Positions 11,282 through 23,230 of a stretch of DNA of 64,000 nucleotides are shown piece after piece; within the stretch, counting starts at the first letter, position 1, and each line of letters begins with the position of its first letter. The stretch lies in assembly GCA_009760855.2 (NCBI GenBank), contig WPIO01000117.1, positions 988,501 through 1,052,500 of the forward strand. The letters run 5' to 3'. The DNA comes from Cristatella mucedo. Lineage: Eukaryota; Bryozoa; Phylactolaemata; Cristatellidae. The notes below the pieces were generated by a model. The model worked only from the letters and a program-made list of their open reading frames with translations. It did no database searches and was not told the DNA's origin. A program made the position numbers and the translations under genes.

Positions 11282-13130
11282 TCCATTATTGCCAACTGGA
11301 AGCGATGGCGATAGGCGCTAAGCTCTTCCGACGCTATATAAATGAGACTGTTAAACCAGCTAAAAAAAAATACTTTCTATTACGATTGAACCGCAACAAT
11401 CAAGACTTGACTAGGACTCTGGAAAAGAGACGGAAGCAACGGAGAGCCGCCGCGACATCTGCCCTGCGCTCTTTGAAGAGCAAGCCGCCATTGTTGAGGC
11501 GCGAAAACGAGACGTCATCACTAAGGTGGCTATTCGGCTTTGAATGAAACTCTAACGGAATTTGCTACGCCGCAAATTTTATCAATCACTTAGCGTCCAA
11601 TCGCAAAGCGCGTAATGGTAGTCCAATCGTAATGCTCATTCAATCGTGAAGCGCGTGTGCCAGTCCGGCATTTCAGCATCTTGCCAGTGCAAGGTGAGCC
11701 GAGCCAGCGCTAGTCAGCGAGTCTCCGACGAGACTGCGACGAGCTTCGGTTGGTTAGACTGGTCTTCTAGTCTCACAGAAAATAGAGCCGCGTGACTCTG
11801 CAGATGAAGAAATGATGAGATGTTTTGCGGTGGAACGATGGAACGCTCAAGTCAGCCAAGCTGACGTTGCTCTTGCTGTACTTGCCTCAACGTGAGTAGT
11901 CAGGGTGCAGCAGCAGTATCGGCCGACTCGTTTAAGTCAGTTCTCTCGGCATCTTAAAAGTAAACTACGCATTCTAAAGCTCGAGGAGTTTTGGTAACTA
12001 AAGAAATTCAGCGCTCGGAGGCTTGCATGTAATTTAGCGAAGGAGCCAAGACTTTAAGGCGGTTGTGAGCCCTGTCAAAAATGGGAAAAAATGGCGGACT
12101 GAAAATGGCAGATGAAAATGGAAAAAACGGCGGAAAATGGAAACAAATTGGCGGCCTCTGCCAGCCGGCAGGAGACTGCGAAATAGGGAGGCGCGCCGAA
12201 GCGCTTTAGTGACGAGTCCAAAAGTAGTTCGCTATGAAAGTTTTGAAGCTTCAGGCACTCAAAAGGAATGGCTTGACTCCAGCTTGGAGAATTTAGTTAC
12301 TACCTCTGAAAGGCTGTCGCCATGGAATCCAGAGAACTGTTGATGTAAGCGGACGAATGCAGGGAACTATTGATGCAAGCGGATGCAGGCAGAGGCGTCT
12401 GCTTTGCCTCCTTGTCAAGCTAAAAGCACGAGTCTGGCAGTATCTTATTAATTTCCGCGAACGAGTAATGCGAAATAACAGAATTTGTTGTTACCATCTA
12501 TGTGCTCATTACGGGAAGAGCGAATGGTATGGAATCGGATGGTGTAGATGGCGGCCATGTAGGAAACTGAGATCTCGTGATGCAAAGAGAGCTTCTGCAA
12601 TGGCTGTCAGCAGATCATCCATCATCATCCATCAGCAGATCATCATGAGCCATCCGTTCGTATCTACGTTAAAACCTGAACAGTGCGTTCGATTAAGTAC
12701 AAGGCATTCACTATGTCTTGACCAGGTTTTTGAAATGCCTGCCATAGTGCATATGTAATAATGATCAAGTGCTTCGTGCGATGTAAGATGGAGGCGAGCT
12801 TGAATGAGGCATGCGGTCGATGCGGCCTTGATTCTCTACTCAGTCGTTTTACCGTTCGCTTCAACTTGCTCAACTATAAGGTTAAGTGAAAATTTCGTGA
12901 GTCACGTTTTTCATTAAATAATTATTAAATTTACTTAATTATTATTTACTTAAATTATAATTAAATAACGACGCACGAACTTTTTCCTCAACCTTTTACT
13001 TCAACGGTCGCGGCGAAAATGTAGATCAAGCGTCGATGTAGTGCTACCTCAGACGACGACTACAGCGGAAGAATCTGCCGGATAATAAAACCAACTTACT
13101 GGTCATAGGGGAACCAAGTATGATTCAGAA

Positions 13131-13965
13131 ATTTTAAAGGCTGCCGCTCTAAATCGGCTCTGCCAGTATATTGAATCTCCACGAAATCTAGGTGTCACGT
13201 TACAAAGTGACCTTTGATTTGTCGACCACCAAAGCTTCCCAGTCACGTCTGCCTACTTTCAGCTTCATAACGATGCTAAAATTTGGGCTTGTTTTGACAA
13301 GTGTACCACATCTAAATTCATCCATGCATTTGTGACATCCCGTCTTGACCTCTGTAACTCACTACTTGCTGGTCTACCGACCTGTGAAATCAGGCGCTTA
13401 CAGCTGGTGCAAACTCAGCAGCTAGGCTTGTCTGTCATGAGCGTCGCAGTTGCCACATCTTACTACTTCTCCTTGACCTGCACTGGCTCCCAGTCAAGCA
13501 ACGCATCGACTTCAAGGTTTTGTCACTCAGTTTTAGGTCTCTTCATTTTTTACTCCAGCCTACCAATCAGATCTACTCCTCCACCAGGCTAAGCATCGTA
13601 CCGTCCGCTTTTCGGGACATAGCTGTTTACCCATACCTCGTACAAATCTCAAATCCTTTGGAGACTGAGCATTTAGTTCGTATGCTCCAAAAGCCTGGAA
13701 CTTACTTACTCCCGACTTGCCTCACAACATCCCCCGACTTGACCACATTTAAAAAGAAACTAAAAACGCATCTATTTATAAAAACATTTAGTTGGTCCCC
13801 GCGATTCGTCCTTTATGTGCTTATGCGTGCTGACAGTGCATGCTGCCATTAAACATACTTGCAAGCTGACCCTGTGCATATCATCCCTAACCATGCTATT
13901 CTTGTTTGTTATTAGCATGCTTCCACTAACCATTCGACCATGCTACCTTTGCAGCACATTTATCT
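13131..13965 (+). mobile_element. L2/CR1-type LINE, 5'-truncated ORF2 C-terminal part
   Basis: A non-LTR retrotransposon fragment. Broken frames carry the conserved C-terminal region found after the reverse transcriptase core of L2/CR1-type LINEs: FVTSRLDFCNS-like, RRLQLVQ, LHWLPVKQRI-like and LKSFGDRAFSSYAPKAWN-like blocks in that order. Frameshifts and stops make it inactive. Other copies lie at 25240, 25888, 55405, 55991 and 62518, so a consensus could be built. Its 3' tail is displaced to 14775 by a second LINE inserted in opposite orientation. Confidence 0.8.
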
Positions 13966-14768
13966 CCGTCTGTAGCTCAACAAAGTCATAAAGACTATGT
14001 GGGTGTTACACAGGAGAGTTTTATATAGAGCACTCACAGCCTAAGCGGCTTTCGGTACGCATTCGGTAGCCGACAGACTTAGTCTCACGGTACTAAGAGA
14101 AAGTGAGATACATAGTTGAATCAGGAGAGCAGTTGAGGCAGTGAGTGGCATGGAAGCAGCAGCTCAGGACCGCTGAAAATGATGAGCCATAGCCGAAAAC
14201 AGGAGAGTAGTTGTCGTTGCGTAACACAGTCTAGGACATGCAGAGCTAAAGCTTCTGTCGCCATCGGTCTTTAAGCACAGGAATGGAACAGCTAAGTTAC
14301 TGTCCACACAGGACCTGAGGGCACGAAGAGGCTGAAACTGGTGCAGCAGTTCAGCTAGGTACGAACTACTTGGGTAGGTACTTCATACACGTACAGTAGT
14401 ACACGTACAGTACACATATATAGGTACTTCATACACTTGGTACTTCATTCCAAGCCTTGTGGGTCAGCGTGAGAACTTTTCTCTGTATCCGTTGCTCAAC
14501 CGGCATCCATCCTAGCTCTTTCAGTATAGGGGACGCACGGTCAAGCCTCTGGGACTTGAAGACTAGCCTTGCAGCCATATTCATAGTCAGCTGCAGTGGC
14601 CTAGTTGCTTTCTTTGGTAGCCCAGAGATAATGGAATTACAATAATCAAGCCGAGACAGAACTACGGAGCTAGTTAAATTTCTTGCAAGCCACTGTGGAA
14701 GGCAGCCCCTAATCTTTGATAGGGATCGGACGCTATGGCTAGCTGTAGAGGCAGTCTTCTGAATGAAG
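13966..14768 (-). mobile_element. Second LINE family (L2/CR1-like B), minus strand, nested
   Basis: Reverse-oriented LINE fragment sitting inside the 3' end of the L2 copy. On the minus strand it encodes, in broken frames, LSRLDYCNSIISGLPKK, then LGWMPVEQRIQRKVLTLTHKAWN, then a DGDRSFS-like block, the same C-terminal region as in L2 but clearly diverged. Its 3' end (13966-14070) carries ACGGAGAT at the terminus. That end is shared with pieces at 15505, 28075 and 31190, which defines the family end. Confidence 0.75.
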
Positions 14769-14774
14769 CTTTTA

Positions 14775-14845
14775 AAATATAAAGTTCTTAGAAATAGATT
14801 GAGTTCTCTGAAGGCGCTTTATCAAATATATTATTTTTATTAAAA
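14775..14845 (+). repeat. Displaced 3' tail of the L2 LINE
   Basis: AAAGTTCTTAGAAATAGATT followed by CTCTGAAGGCGCTTTATCAA matches the tail of the other L2 copies. It completes the element interrupted at 13965. Confidence 0.7.
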
Positions 14846-15504
14846 AACGTAGTCTCCAGTTTCAGGCACCGCCTGACGTCTCAACCTGCAGCTCGCCGAT
14901 CAAGTCTTGTAAGATTTTCTTTTACTTTTCTTCTTTTACTTTTTTTTTACAGAGCATTTTGGCGTTTCGCTAGAAAGAGCCGCCGCCACATTAGCTTTAA
15001 CTTGCTCAATTAGTTCAATGATGCCGATGCAATGCTGCTGATCCAATGAGCTAGACGCTTCTAAAACAATAAATAAGTTTGAAACAGCGATCTCAATTTT
15101 GGTGGAGGTAAGCTGCAGAGAGTTCTTACAAAGAAGTTCCCAGTGATTTGCTGCAGCGCTAGCCAGCGAGCCCGTAGGTTGTGCTGGGCATCAGTAGACA
15201 CCTGTATCTCTAATATATATTTAACGTTTCTGTAGTGTATCTTTAATGTATCTATGTATCTTTACTGTCAAGTATCACCCTTTCGCAGCAGCCCTGTCTC
15301 AAATGACCTTGACGAGCAGCTGCAGGCTAGTGATGAATAAGGAACGTGCCTAACTACGTCATTCTGCACCTTGAGCTACACATAAAGCTATTCAGCTGAG
15401 TCGCGCTGGTTGAGCAACGTCTTCCACTACGCGCGAAGGAAGCTTGGTGACTCCAGTCACAAATTCGTTTTTCCCATAACATTTTTCCAGCGACGACTTT
15501 AAAA
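14846..15504. other. No recognised feature
   Basis: Mildly AT-rich DNA with a short poly-T region near 14930. I see no gene or repeat that I can place. Confidence 0.5.
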
Positions 15505-15575
15505 GAATATAATGTAATGTATCTCCGTCTGTAATTCCACAAAGCCACAAAGACCAAGTGGGCGTGAAGCAGGAC
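15505..15575 (-). repeat. 3' end of LINE family B
   Basis: ATGTATCTCCGTCTGTAATT and the following CCACAAAGCCACAAAGACC match the family B 3' terminus seen at 13966 and 31190, preceded by the (ATGTA)-like tail. Only the terminal 70 bp remain. Confidence 0.65.
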
Positions 15576-15589
15576 AGACTTTCTTCAAT

Positions 15590-16603
<1,014 letters not shown>

Positions 16604-17019
16604 AGCAGTAGATCAACTGTATAATTACCGAGATTATCCATGCAATATTAGTCACTATTTAGTCTTGTCAAGAATGCATAGTATTTAAAATCTGTTTCAA
16701 AGGTGGCAGTATTTATTACTCCAACATCCCAGATGATATATAAAGTATCCTTCACTGGTTTGCCTTAGTGGTAAACAATTGGAAGATCCTATAACCATTG
16801 TTCTTAGTAATGTTATTGGAGAAGAATTCCTATTATTCTATGTGTAAGTAACAGAAGCTCTTAATAATTAAGTGTATTGATTTTGGATTAATAGATAGCG
16901 CTAGTACTTCTGTTATTTTTAACGTGTTAGCTATGTAAACATTTGTTGCATATGCTGAGTAATTAACTGGACCTGCTACTTAGTAATACACTTATGCCAC
17001 TTAATAGTACATCTCATTT

Positions 17020-17330
17020 TAGTCCTTCATATCTAATGCAAAACTCGTCTGATAATATAGGTGCAGTAGTTTCAATACCATTGCAACATGATGAGGTTAT
17101 TGCAACTCTACCAATATTTAAATCACCCGTCATTGTGTCTCCACCTTTATTTACATATTGACTGATTTGCTAGCATTGCCTACATCTCCAGGGTTAGTTT
17201 CAGTTCCAAGATTTTTGACTTCAAGTACTTTAAAATCAGTTGCTCCGAATCCAAGTGCCATGCAATTCAAATCTGCATATTCCTTAGTTACAGCATTTGA
17301 AAAAGTGTATTGAATCTGCAGGGCTTGTTA
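17020..17330 (-). pseudogene. Phage-tail-fibre-like fragment, minus strand
   Basis: Reading leftward on the minus strand, one frame contains NAVTKEYADLN (17310-17278 region). After frame breaks comes GGDTMTGDLNIG near 17125. These two motifs, a DAVTKKY(V/A)D linker and a GDTMTGDLN turn, occur in that order in phage tail-fibre and related receptor-binding repeats. I also recall them in uncharacterised proteins of animal Polinton-like elements. The copy has stops and at least one frameshift. Its role in a virus-like particle would be attachment, which is inferred from family resemblance only. Confidence 0.45.
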
Positions 17331-18690
17331 TTATATAACTATTTGCATCAAGATCGGATAATAAGTATCCATTCACTTTTGTCTCAAATTGGCTGGTGTC
17401 AACTTTCTTTTCATTCATCTATATAGTTTTCTACACAAATCTTTGATCTGCCTAATACTTACTTCCTTTCCTGCTGGTATTATCCAAATAAATCTATTTG
17501 AATCGGTATCTGTAACTACTTGGTTTAATTACTTACCTTTATAATATTTTACATCGCATCTAGGATTAGTCCTATCGTTAAATCTTCCTAAACTCCTAAC
17601 GATATTAAACTATAGTACTTTTCTTTCTCTAATAAAAAATAAGAATAATGATTCACCTATCGATATATCTACTTCTCTATCAGTAGGCACTCTAACACAT
17701 CCAGAGGCTATAAAATTACTTCGTCTTGTTTTTTCATTAAAAATCATTTGGTCACGAGTATTTAAAACTCTGAGTAATAAAATTCATTAAATCCCAGCAC
17801 AAGTAATCCAAGTAGGCATTGTGCATGACACTGCGTATTAACCCTTCTTTAGTTCTCCTGCTCCACAGGCATCTAATTTCTACTAATTTGGTTAGTATTT
17901 ATTTAGTTATTGGAATTAGTACTACTTAATGTCATGTTTTCATATTTTCCAACGCTATAGTTAAGTTATATTGTCTTTCCTTGATCTCTTGAAATTCAGT
18001 AAGACTTCTTTCAAAACGTAGCGATGGAATGATACAAGGTACCACTAGCCTTCTTTTATTATTATTATGTTAACTTCTTTTACCTTTGTTTGTTATCTCT
18101 AATTATTATTATGTTAACTTCTTTTACCTTTGTTTAGTATTTTTCACCTTCCTCTTTTTTCCTCGTCTCATATTCTTTTTATCACTTTCTTTCGCTTCTC
18201 TTCTTCGACTTTGTCGTCTTTTGCTCTCTTTACTTTTGCGCCTGATTCCTGATCAGCTTTTACTATTTTAGTTCGCAGTTCAGACGTTTTCTCTGCTGGT
18301 GAATCTCGACTCTAATGCCAAACATCCATGTTCGTCACTCCAGAGATTAGAGGTTCAACCTTTCCTAGATTGTCCTGTCAGGTACACCAGATTAATATTT
18401 TCCTCCTGATATCTTACGATGCCCATGTCTCGCACAACTCGCCATCTGTATATTATCTGCAAATTTCTATATAGTCATCATTACATCAGAAATTATATTC
18501 ACATGGTGTATATTTTGATCTTTCAAACCAAAATCAACTGTGCTCACAGTTTCAATGTCCCCTCTAGAAAGCAAAAGCATTTGATTGGTATGTGAAGGTC
18601 TACTTTTTCTTCAATATATATATATATATATCGGCTATATCAATTACATATTAGGTTGTAGTCTACTTTGAACAAGAAATCCGCTTTTTT
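17331..18690 (-). pseudogene. Coding-like debris of the AT-rich element
   Basis: On the minus strand there are stretches of 40-60 codons without stops, for example around 17640-17790 (LLRVLNTRDQMIFNEK, then SGCVRVPTDREVDISIGES). No family was recognised. A near-duplicate 35-bp sentence (ATTATTATGTTAACTTCTTT plus following TACCTTTGTTT) occurs at 18060 and 18102. The piece probably belongs to the same gene as the fibre-like fragment to its left. Confidence 0.35.
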
Positions 18691-19300
18691 CAACTTTATT
18701 CATTTATGGATTAACTAAATCCCAATGTACAGAAATGTATATATACTTCTTTATTATCTGGTAATAGCATCTTCCAAACTGAATACGTTTTATCAAAGTA
18801 CTTTGCTTTTCTATTCTTTCATAATGAGTTCCACCAACCATACTTGATCAAGTGATCCTTCAGCATTAGAGTTAAAGCCAAGTGTATTTCCTATTGAGTG
18901 AGACGCTTCAGACGAATTAGATCTTAAAAGTACTTCATAATCACTCAGTATTATTATTATCTTATCATCTGCATCAACAGAGAACCTAATTACGAAGCAG
19001 TCATCTCTAATAGTAGGATCATATTAATCATCAACACTTTAGGAAATACTGGGTAATTAAGTTACATAATACTTGTTATTTCCTAATCGTCTGTGTAATG
19101 CATTTATTACTTGACCATAATAGTAATAGCCAGGTCTATTTTCTATTCCAATAGTATCTGTAATCGATCTTTTATACCAGAGCATGTCAATTACTGCAGA
19201 TGCTATGTTTAAAACTACTTTACTGTAGTACATGAATTCAATTCTTCATAGCACTACTTTACAATTCTTTTAGATTTAGCGGTGGTGAAAGTATTGAATT
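18691..19300 (-). pseudogene. Possible virion-protein remnant of the Polinton-like element
   Basis: Minus-strand frames show PGYYYYGQVINALHRRL near 19130, a run with FVIRFSVDADDKIIIILS near 18970, then HSIGNTLGF near 18890. A PGYY...ALN/H helix, then an amphipathic beta strand pair, then an LGF end is a pattern I recall from small virion proteins near Polinton capsid genes. That recognition is weak. Frameshifts separate the pieces. Confidence 0.3.
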
Positions 19301-19619
19301 AAACTACTCGTTATTCCAATTATCCTTATATAAATTTCTTATATTTCATCTGGATAATTTCTATTACATTTTTTTTAAATTGTTATCCTCCAAAGTCTAC
19401 TAGTTTTAGACCATGATTAGTAAAAGCAATAACTATATATACATATATATATATATATTTATTTATATTTATATTTATATATTTCTGAAAATAATTCTTC
19501 AAATGTCATGATACTAAATTTTCGTTGGTTCATACGCCACTAGTTCTCAAGGATAAAGGTTGTAAAAAAACCTCCCAATAAACTGTGCTTAGTTCCATTT
19601 AAATAACTGCTAATACTAG
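19301..19619. other. AT-rich debris
   Basis: Very AT-rich, with a short TA/TTTATATT run at 19431-19475. No recognisable coding or repeat beyond this. Confidence 0.4.
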
Positions 19620-19771
19620 CAGCTAAGTTGTAGTAAACTTTTTTAAATTTTTATTTGAAACGAATACATCATTCTCTGAAATTACTTTCACTCCTTTGGA
19701 ATAGACTACTATATCACGTATATCGGGATATATTATACTACAGTTAGGATCAGAAGTACAAGCATACCTAG
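19620..19771 (-). pseudogene. Unidentified ORF of the AT-rich element, downstream half (split by hAT)
   Basis: The minus-strand frame from the hAT insertion site leftward reads YACTSDPNCSII and continues for about 45 codons to a stop near 19620. The upstream half lies on the far side of the hAT element (22986-23230). The 8-bp duplicated target is present on both sides, so the break is caused by the insertion. No family was recognised. Confidence 0.4.
19764..19771. repeat. hAT target-site duplication, left
   Basis: ATACCTAG immediately outside the left terminal inverted repeat, identical to 22986-22993. Eight bases is the diagnostic hAT length. Confidence 0.95.
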
Positions 19772-19885
19772 TAGGGCTGTACCGGAATTCGGCTCCGGCT
19801 CCGGCTCCGGCCGAATTCCGGCCAATTTACAAATCCGGCTCCGGCTCCGGCTCCGGCCAAAACTTGGCCGGATTTGGCCGGATTT
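19772..19885. promoter_or_regulatory. hAT left terminal inverted and subterminal repeats
   Basis: The 15-bp inverted repeat is followed by five or six CCGGCTCCGGC modules in both orientations. The matching right-hand set lies at 22888-22985. Confidence 0.8.
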
Positions 19886-20632
19886 TTCGAATTTTGGTTG
19901 AATATATTACTCGTTCCATTTATAAGAGGAAGGAGCTGGCCCGACGTCCCTGCGCTCTGCGTCGGGAGAGGGTGGGGAGGCCGAGAGGACGTTCAGACGC
20001 TGATTGAGCACTCCGACGTCAGGTCGTAACGACATGGTTTTGACCTCGGCTCGCGGCGGAACGTTTCCGAGCGCGGTTAGATTCTCAGACGTCAGAGCGG
20101 AACGCTGCGAGCGGCAGCCCGTCGTCGGTCAGGCCGCACCATAGATTCGTTCGCAGTGCATTTGGTCTCACGAAGCCGCACTTGGCGGAAGCGTGCGGAA
20201 CTTCTTCACGGTATACCTTCATTGCAATAGCAGTCACTCTGCAGCCAAGGCGAGACAACTTGCAAATCCGTGCAGGTAACAACACCACTAGCACTGTATA
20301 TCTTTTGCGCTTTTTTCCGAAATTTGAGTTTTGCGTAGTGCGCAGTGTTGCTAGCGCCAGACCGCGTCACTACAGAAGTCACTGAACACATTTTGGTTGG
20401 TCTGGTGTGCCGCGACAGCTTTTGGCAGTTAATCGCGCCCCGCTGAAGTACGTAACCTAAAACGGGGCTGCATTCACGTATTTGAATTCTGTACATAGGA
20501 CCAGGTCAGTGTGACTGCCGTGGAGAATGCGTGTGTGTGCGTGCAGTGCGCATAAATTGCTGGCTATACGCGTAAAGGGCGGCCTTATAAATAAATCCAA
20601 AAGTCTTTTAATTGTGTTTTATTTTTAACTAG
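19886..20632 (+). promoter_or_regulatory. hAT 5' untranslated/promoter region with probable 5'-UTR intron
   Basis: GC-richer than its surroundings. A GCAG/GTAACA donor-like site (GT at 20276) and a strong polypyrimidine tract ending TTTTTAACTAG right before the ATG suggest a 5'-UTR intron of about 355 bp. No TATA box was assigned. Confidence 0.4.
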
Positions 20633-22558
20633 ATGACAGACAAAATGAAAAACAGTCCAGTTTGGGAATACTTCAGAGAAAAGGACGGTGACAGCTCAAA
20701 ATCCCAGTGTTTGCTGTGTCCAAGCATCTTGTCACGTGGTAAACCAGATGAGCCCAAAAAATTTTCAACTTCGGCCATGCTGACACATCTTCGCTCAAAA
20801 CATTATAAAGAATACAACGAAATGCAAACCAAAATTGCTAATGCAAAGAAGAAGGCTGAAACTGCAGCACTGCCGAATGTTACACCTGGTGCAATAGGCA
20901 AAGTCATGATCCAGAAAACGATTCCCGAACAAGTTGCATGCATGAAAGTATGGGATATCAATAACAGCTCATCAGTGAGAATTCACCGTGCCATTGCTAA
21001 GATGATAATAACAGATATGCAACCGGTTCAGATTGTTGAGAAGGCAGGCTTTGTTGAACTCATGGGAGTTTTAGAGAGGCGTTACACTGTTCCATCACGA
21101 AAATATTTTGCAGAGAGAGTCATTCCTGAAATTAATGATGAAGTTTGCACCCAGCTGTTGGTAATACTCGATCCAGCAACTACTCCGTTTCTGTCCTTTA
21201 CCACTGATACATGGACAGCAGACAATACTGTGCAATCATTCATGGGCTTAACTGCCCATTGGCTGACAGAGGAGTTTGAAAACATGAGTTTTGTGTTGGA
21301 TTGCATGCCATTTGCTGGTCATCATCACACTGCTGCTGGACTGATGACTGCCTTTCAGCAGATGCTTGACAAATGGAACATTAGCTTTGGACGCTGTCAT
21401 GTCGTACTTCGAGACAATGCGGCGAACATATCAAAATGTTTTCGTGATGCCAACATAAAAAGCTTCGGGTGCTTTGCACATACCATGCAGTTATGTGTGC
21501 ATGACGGATTGCTCAGTCAGCGGGGAGTATCAGACATAATAAGTATCGGAAAGAAATTAGTTGGTCATTTTAAACATTCTTCATCTGCGAGTGGTCGGTT
21601 CAAGGAGTTGCAGGCTGAACTGGGTTTGCCAGACCACCAGCTGTTACAAGACGTGAGCACAAGATGGAACTCAACGTTTTACATGCTGCGTCGTCTATGT
21701 GAACAGCGTCGTGCATTAACCCTCTACTGTTCAGAAGTCGTTGGCACTTCCTGCCCAACTGCACATCAGTGGTCCGTGGCTGAAAATGCTGTGTCCGTGC
21801 TTGCTCCGTTTGAAGAGGCAACAAGAGAAGTTAGCCGTGAAGCAGCACGTATATCACTAGTTATTCCTATTGTAACAGCTCTGCGGAACCTGTTGAAGAA
21901 GGACTGCACAGATGCAGGTGTAAAGACTATGAGGTCAACCCTAATCAACTCATTGAATGAACGCTTTGACAGTATCGAGCAGGAAGCCCTGTATACAGTG
22001 GCGACAATGATTGATCCACGATTCAAAACAAAATTCTTCTCATCAGAAGCTACACTGACAGCTACAAAAGCAAGGGTTCTGCTTGCATTCAATGAATTGA
22101 CAGGGCAGATAGAAACTGTGCAAGATGGAAGCCACAACAATCAGTCTGAGCGGCAGGTTGACACAAATGAAGAAATTCCAGCCAAGCAAGCCCGGCTGGA
22201 TAATTCTTCTCAATCATCAGTACTTTGGGAATGTTTTGATGACATTGTTCAATCTACTGCTGGTACCACAGGCAGTGAGCAACAACCAGACATTGACAGT
22301 CAGCTGAACAAATACTTGGCAGAGCCATTAATAAACAGAGAGGCTGATCCACTACAGTGGTGGAGACAGAACAGGGAACGACTGCCAGCTCTGGCAACAG
22401 TAGCTCGCGTTTATTTGGGTGCTCCACCAACAAGTGTACCTTCAGAACGTTTGTTCAGTGTTGCTGGGGAAGTCCTCAGTGATCATCGAAGTTCACTTCT
22501 GCCAGAGAATGCAGCTCGACTGATATTTCTCAAATATAATTCAAAACTGATGAAATAA
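20633..22558 (+). CDS. hAT transposase with BED zinc finger, 641 aa
   Basis: This cut-and-paste transposase acts in the nucleus on the element's own ends. A BED-type zinc finger lies at residues about 8-60 (ligands C26, C29, H52, H57). The RNase H-like catalytic domain follows, with D192 in TTDTW and D261 in VLRDNAAN as the first two acidic residues. The C-terminal hAT dimerisation region at about 571-636 includes WW, then PPTSVPSERLFSVAGEV, where E605 is the likely third catalytic residue. The 641-residue length is normal for ZBED-like hAT enzymes. The frame has no stops or shifts, and all three catalytic positions are present. The first ATG directly follows a good splice acceptor. It resembles animal ZBED-type hATs rather than domesticated genes because it sits between intact ends. 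Confidence 0.95.
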   Translation: MTDKMKNSPVWEYFREKDGDSSKSQCLLCPSILSRGKPDEPKKFSTSAMLTHLRSKHYKEYNEMQTKIANAKKKAETAALPNVTPGAIGKVMIQKTIPEQVACMKVWDINNSSSVRIHRAIAKMIITDMQPVQIVEKAGFVELMGVLERRYTVPSRKYFAERVIPEINDEVCTQLLVILDPATTPFLSFTTDTWTADNTVQSFMGLTAHWLTEEFENMSFVLDCMPFAGHHHTAAGLMTAFQQMLDKWNISFGRCHVVLRDNAANISKCFRDANIKSFGCFAHTMQLCVHDGLLSQRGVSDIISIGKKLVGHFKHSSSASGRFKELQAELGLPDHQLLQDVSTRWNSTFYMLRRLCEQRRALTLYCSEVVGTSCPTAHQWSVAENAVSVLAPFEEATREVSREAARISLVIPIVTALRNLLKKDCTDAGVKTMRSTLINSLNERFDSIEQEALYTVATMIDPRFKTKFFSSEATLTATKARVLLAFNELTGQIETVQDGSHNNQSERQVDTNEEIPAKQARLDNSSQSSVLWECFDDIVQSTAGTTGSEQQPDIDSQLNKYLAEPLINREADPLQWWRQNRERLPALATVARVYLGAPPTSVPSERLFSVAGEVLSDHRSSLLPENAARLIFLKYNSKLMK

Positions 22559-22887
22559 ATTTAAGAAACAAATGTATGAAAAATATATAAAATTACAGTA
22601 CTTATTTTTGTATTTTTGAATTTTGAACTTTAGTCTCTTTTCATTTTTTTTGTGTTATTACCAATATTATGATGTAAAAAATGTTTACTCAATTTTTTAA
22701 TAAAATGTCACTGCTATACGATTATCACTGAGGTCTCCCACAGCAACACCTATTACACAAAAATAAACAAACAGCAAAAGACAATGATGCTACTTATTAT
22801 TAATAATATTTTTTTAATTAAATATTTATTGTAGTATATATCCTCAAGTAAAAACTTGGTAGTACAAATGGTAAAAATTTGTCCGAT

Positions 22888-22985
22888 GAACAAATCCGGC
22901 TCCGGCTCCGGCCGTATTTGTCATCAAAAATCCGGCAAATCCGGCTCCGGCCGAATTTGAAAAAATCAAATCCGGTACAGCCCTA
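22888..22985. promoter_or_regulatory. hAT right subterminal and terminal inverted repeats
   Basis: AAATCCGGCTCCGGC modules and the terminal TCCGGTACAGCCCTA, mirror image of the left end. Confidence 0.85.
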
Positions 22986-22993
22986 ATACCTAG
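22986..22993. repeat. hAT target-site duplication, right
   Basis: ATACCTAG, identical to 19764-19771. Confidence 0.95.
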
Positions 22994-23230
22994 TAAAACC
23001 TAAAATTCCTAACATGGTTGATCTACCAGCTAAAAACTGTCTAGCCAACATGCATCTTAGTCCAAGAAAATTCGCTGAAGAAGTATCTATCCCAGTCTCA
23101 AATCTTCCAACAGTAGCACCTGATCGTACTATTTGGTTATTCATTGTGTCTGCAATTCCTACATTAACATCATCAGACACTTCAGAGTATATCCCAGGTT
23201 GCATTGATATTGCTGATTCTTTCCTCATGC
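22986..23230 (-). pseudogene. Unidentified ORF of the AT-rich element, upstream half (split by hAT)
   Basis: An 80-codon open piece on the minus strand starts with MRKESAISMQPG, contains VGIADTMNNQIVRSG and GRSTMLGILGFTR, and is cut at the hAT target site. The frame resumes on the other side at 19771. Its composition and codon use match the AT-rich island rather than the host genes. I do not recognise the family. A virion or fibre component is possible from its neighbours only. Confidence 0.45.

Larger units (their letters stand above)
19772..22985 (+). mobile_element. Complete hAT-superfamily DNA transposon
   Basis: The element is 3214 bp, with TAGGGCTGTACCGGA at the left end and its exact reverse complement at the right end, flanked by perfect 8-bp duplications. 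GC-rich subterminal modules of the type ATCCGGCTCCGGC repeat several times just inside both ends and are likely transposase-binding sites. A single uninterrupted transposase gene fills the centre. Perfect ends, perfect target duplications and an intact frame indicate recent insertion. It landed inside the much older AT-rich element. Confidence 0.95.
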
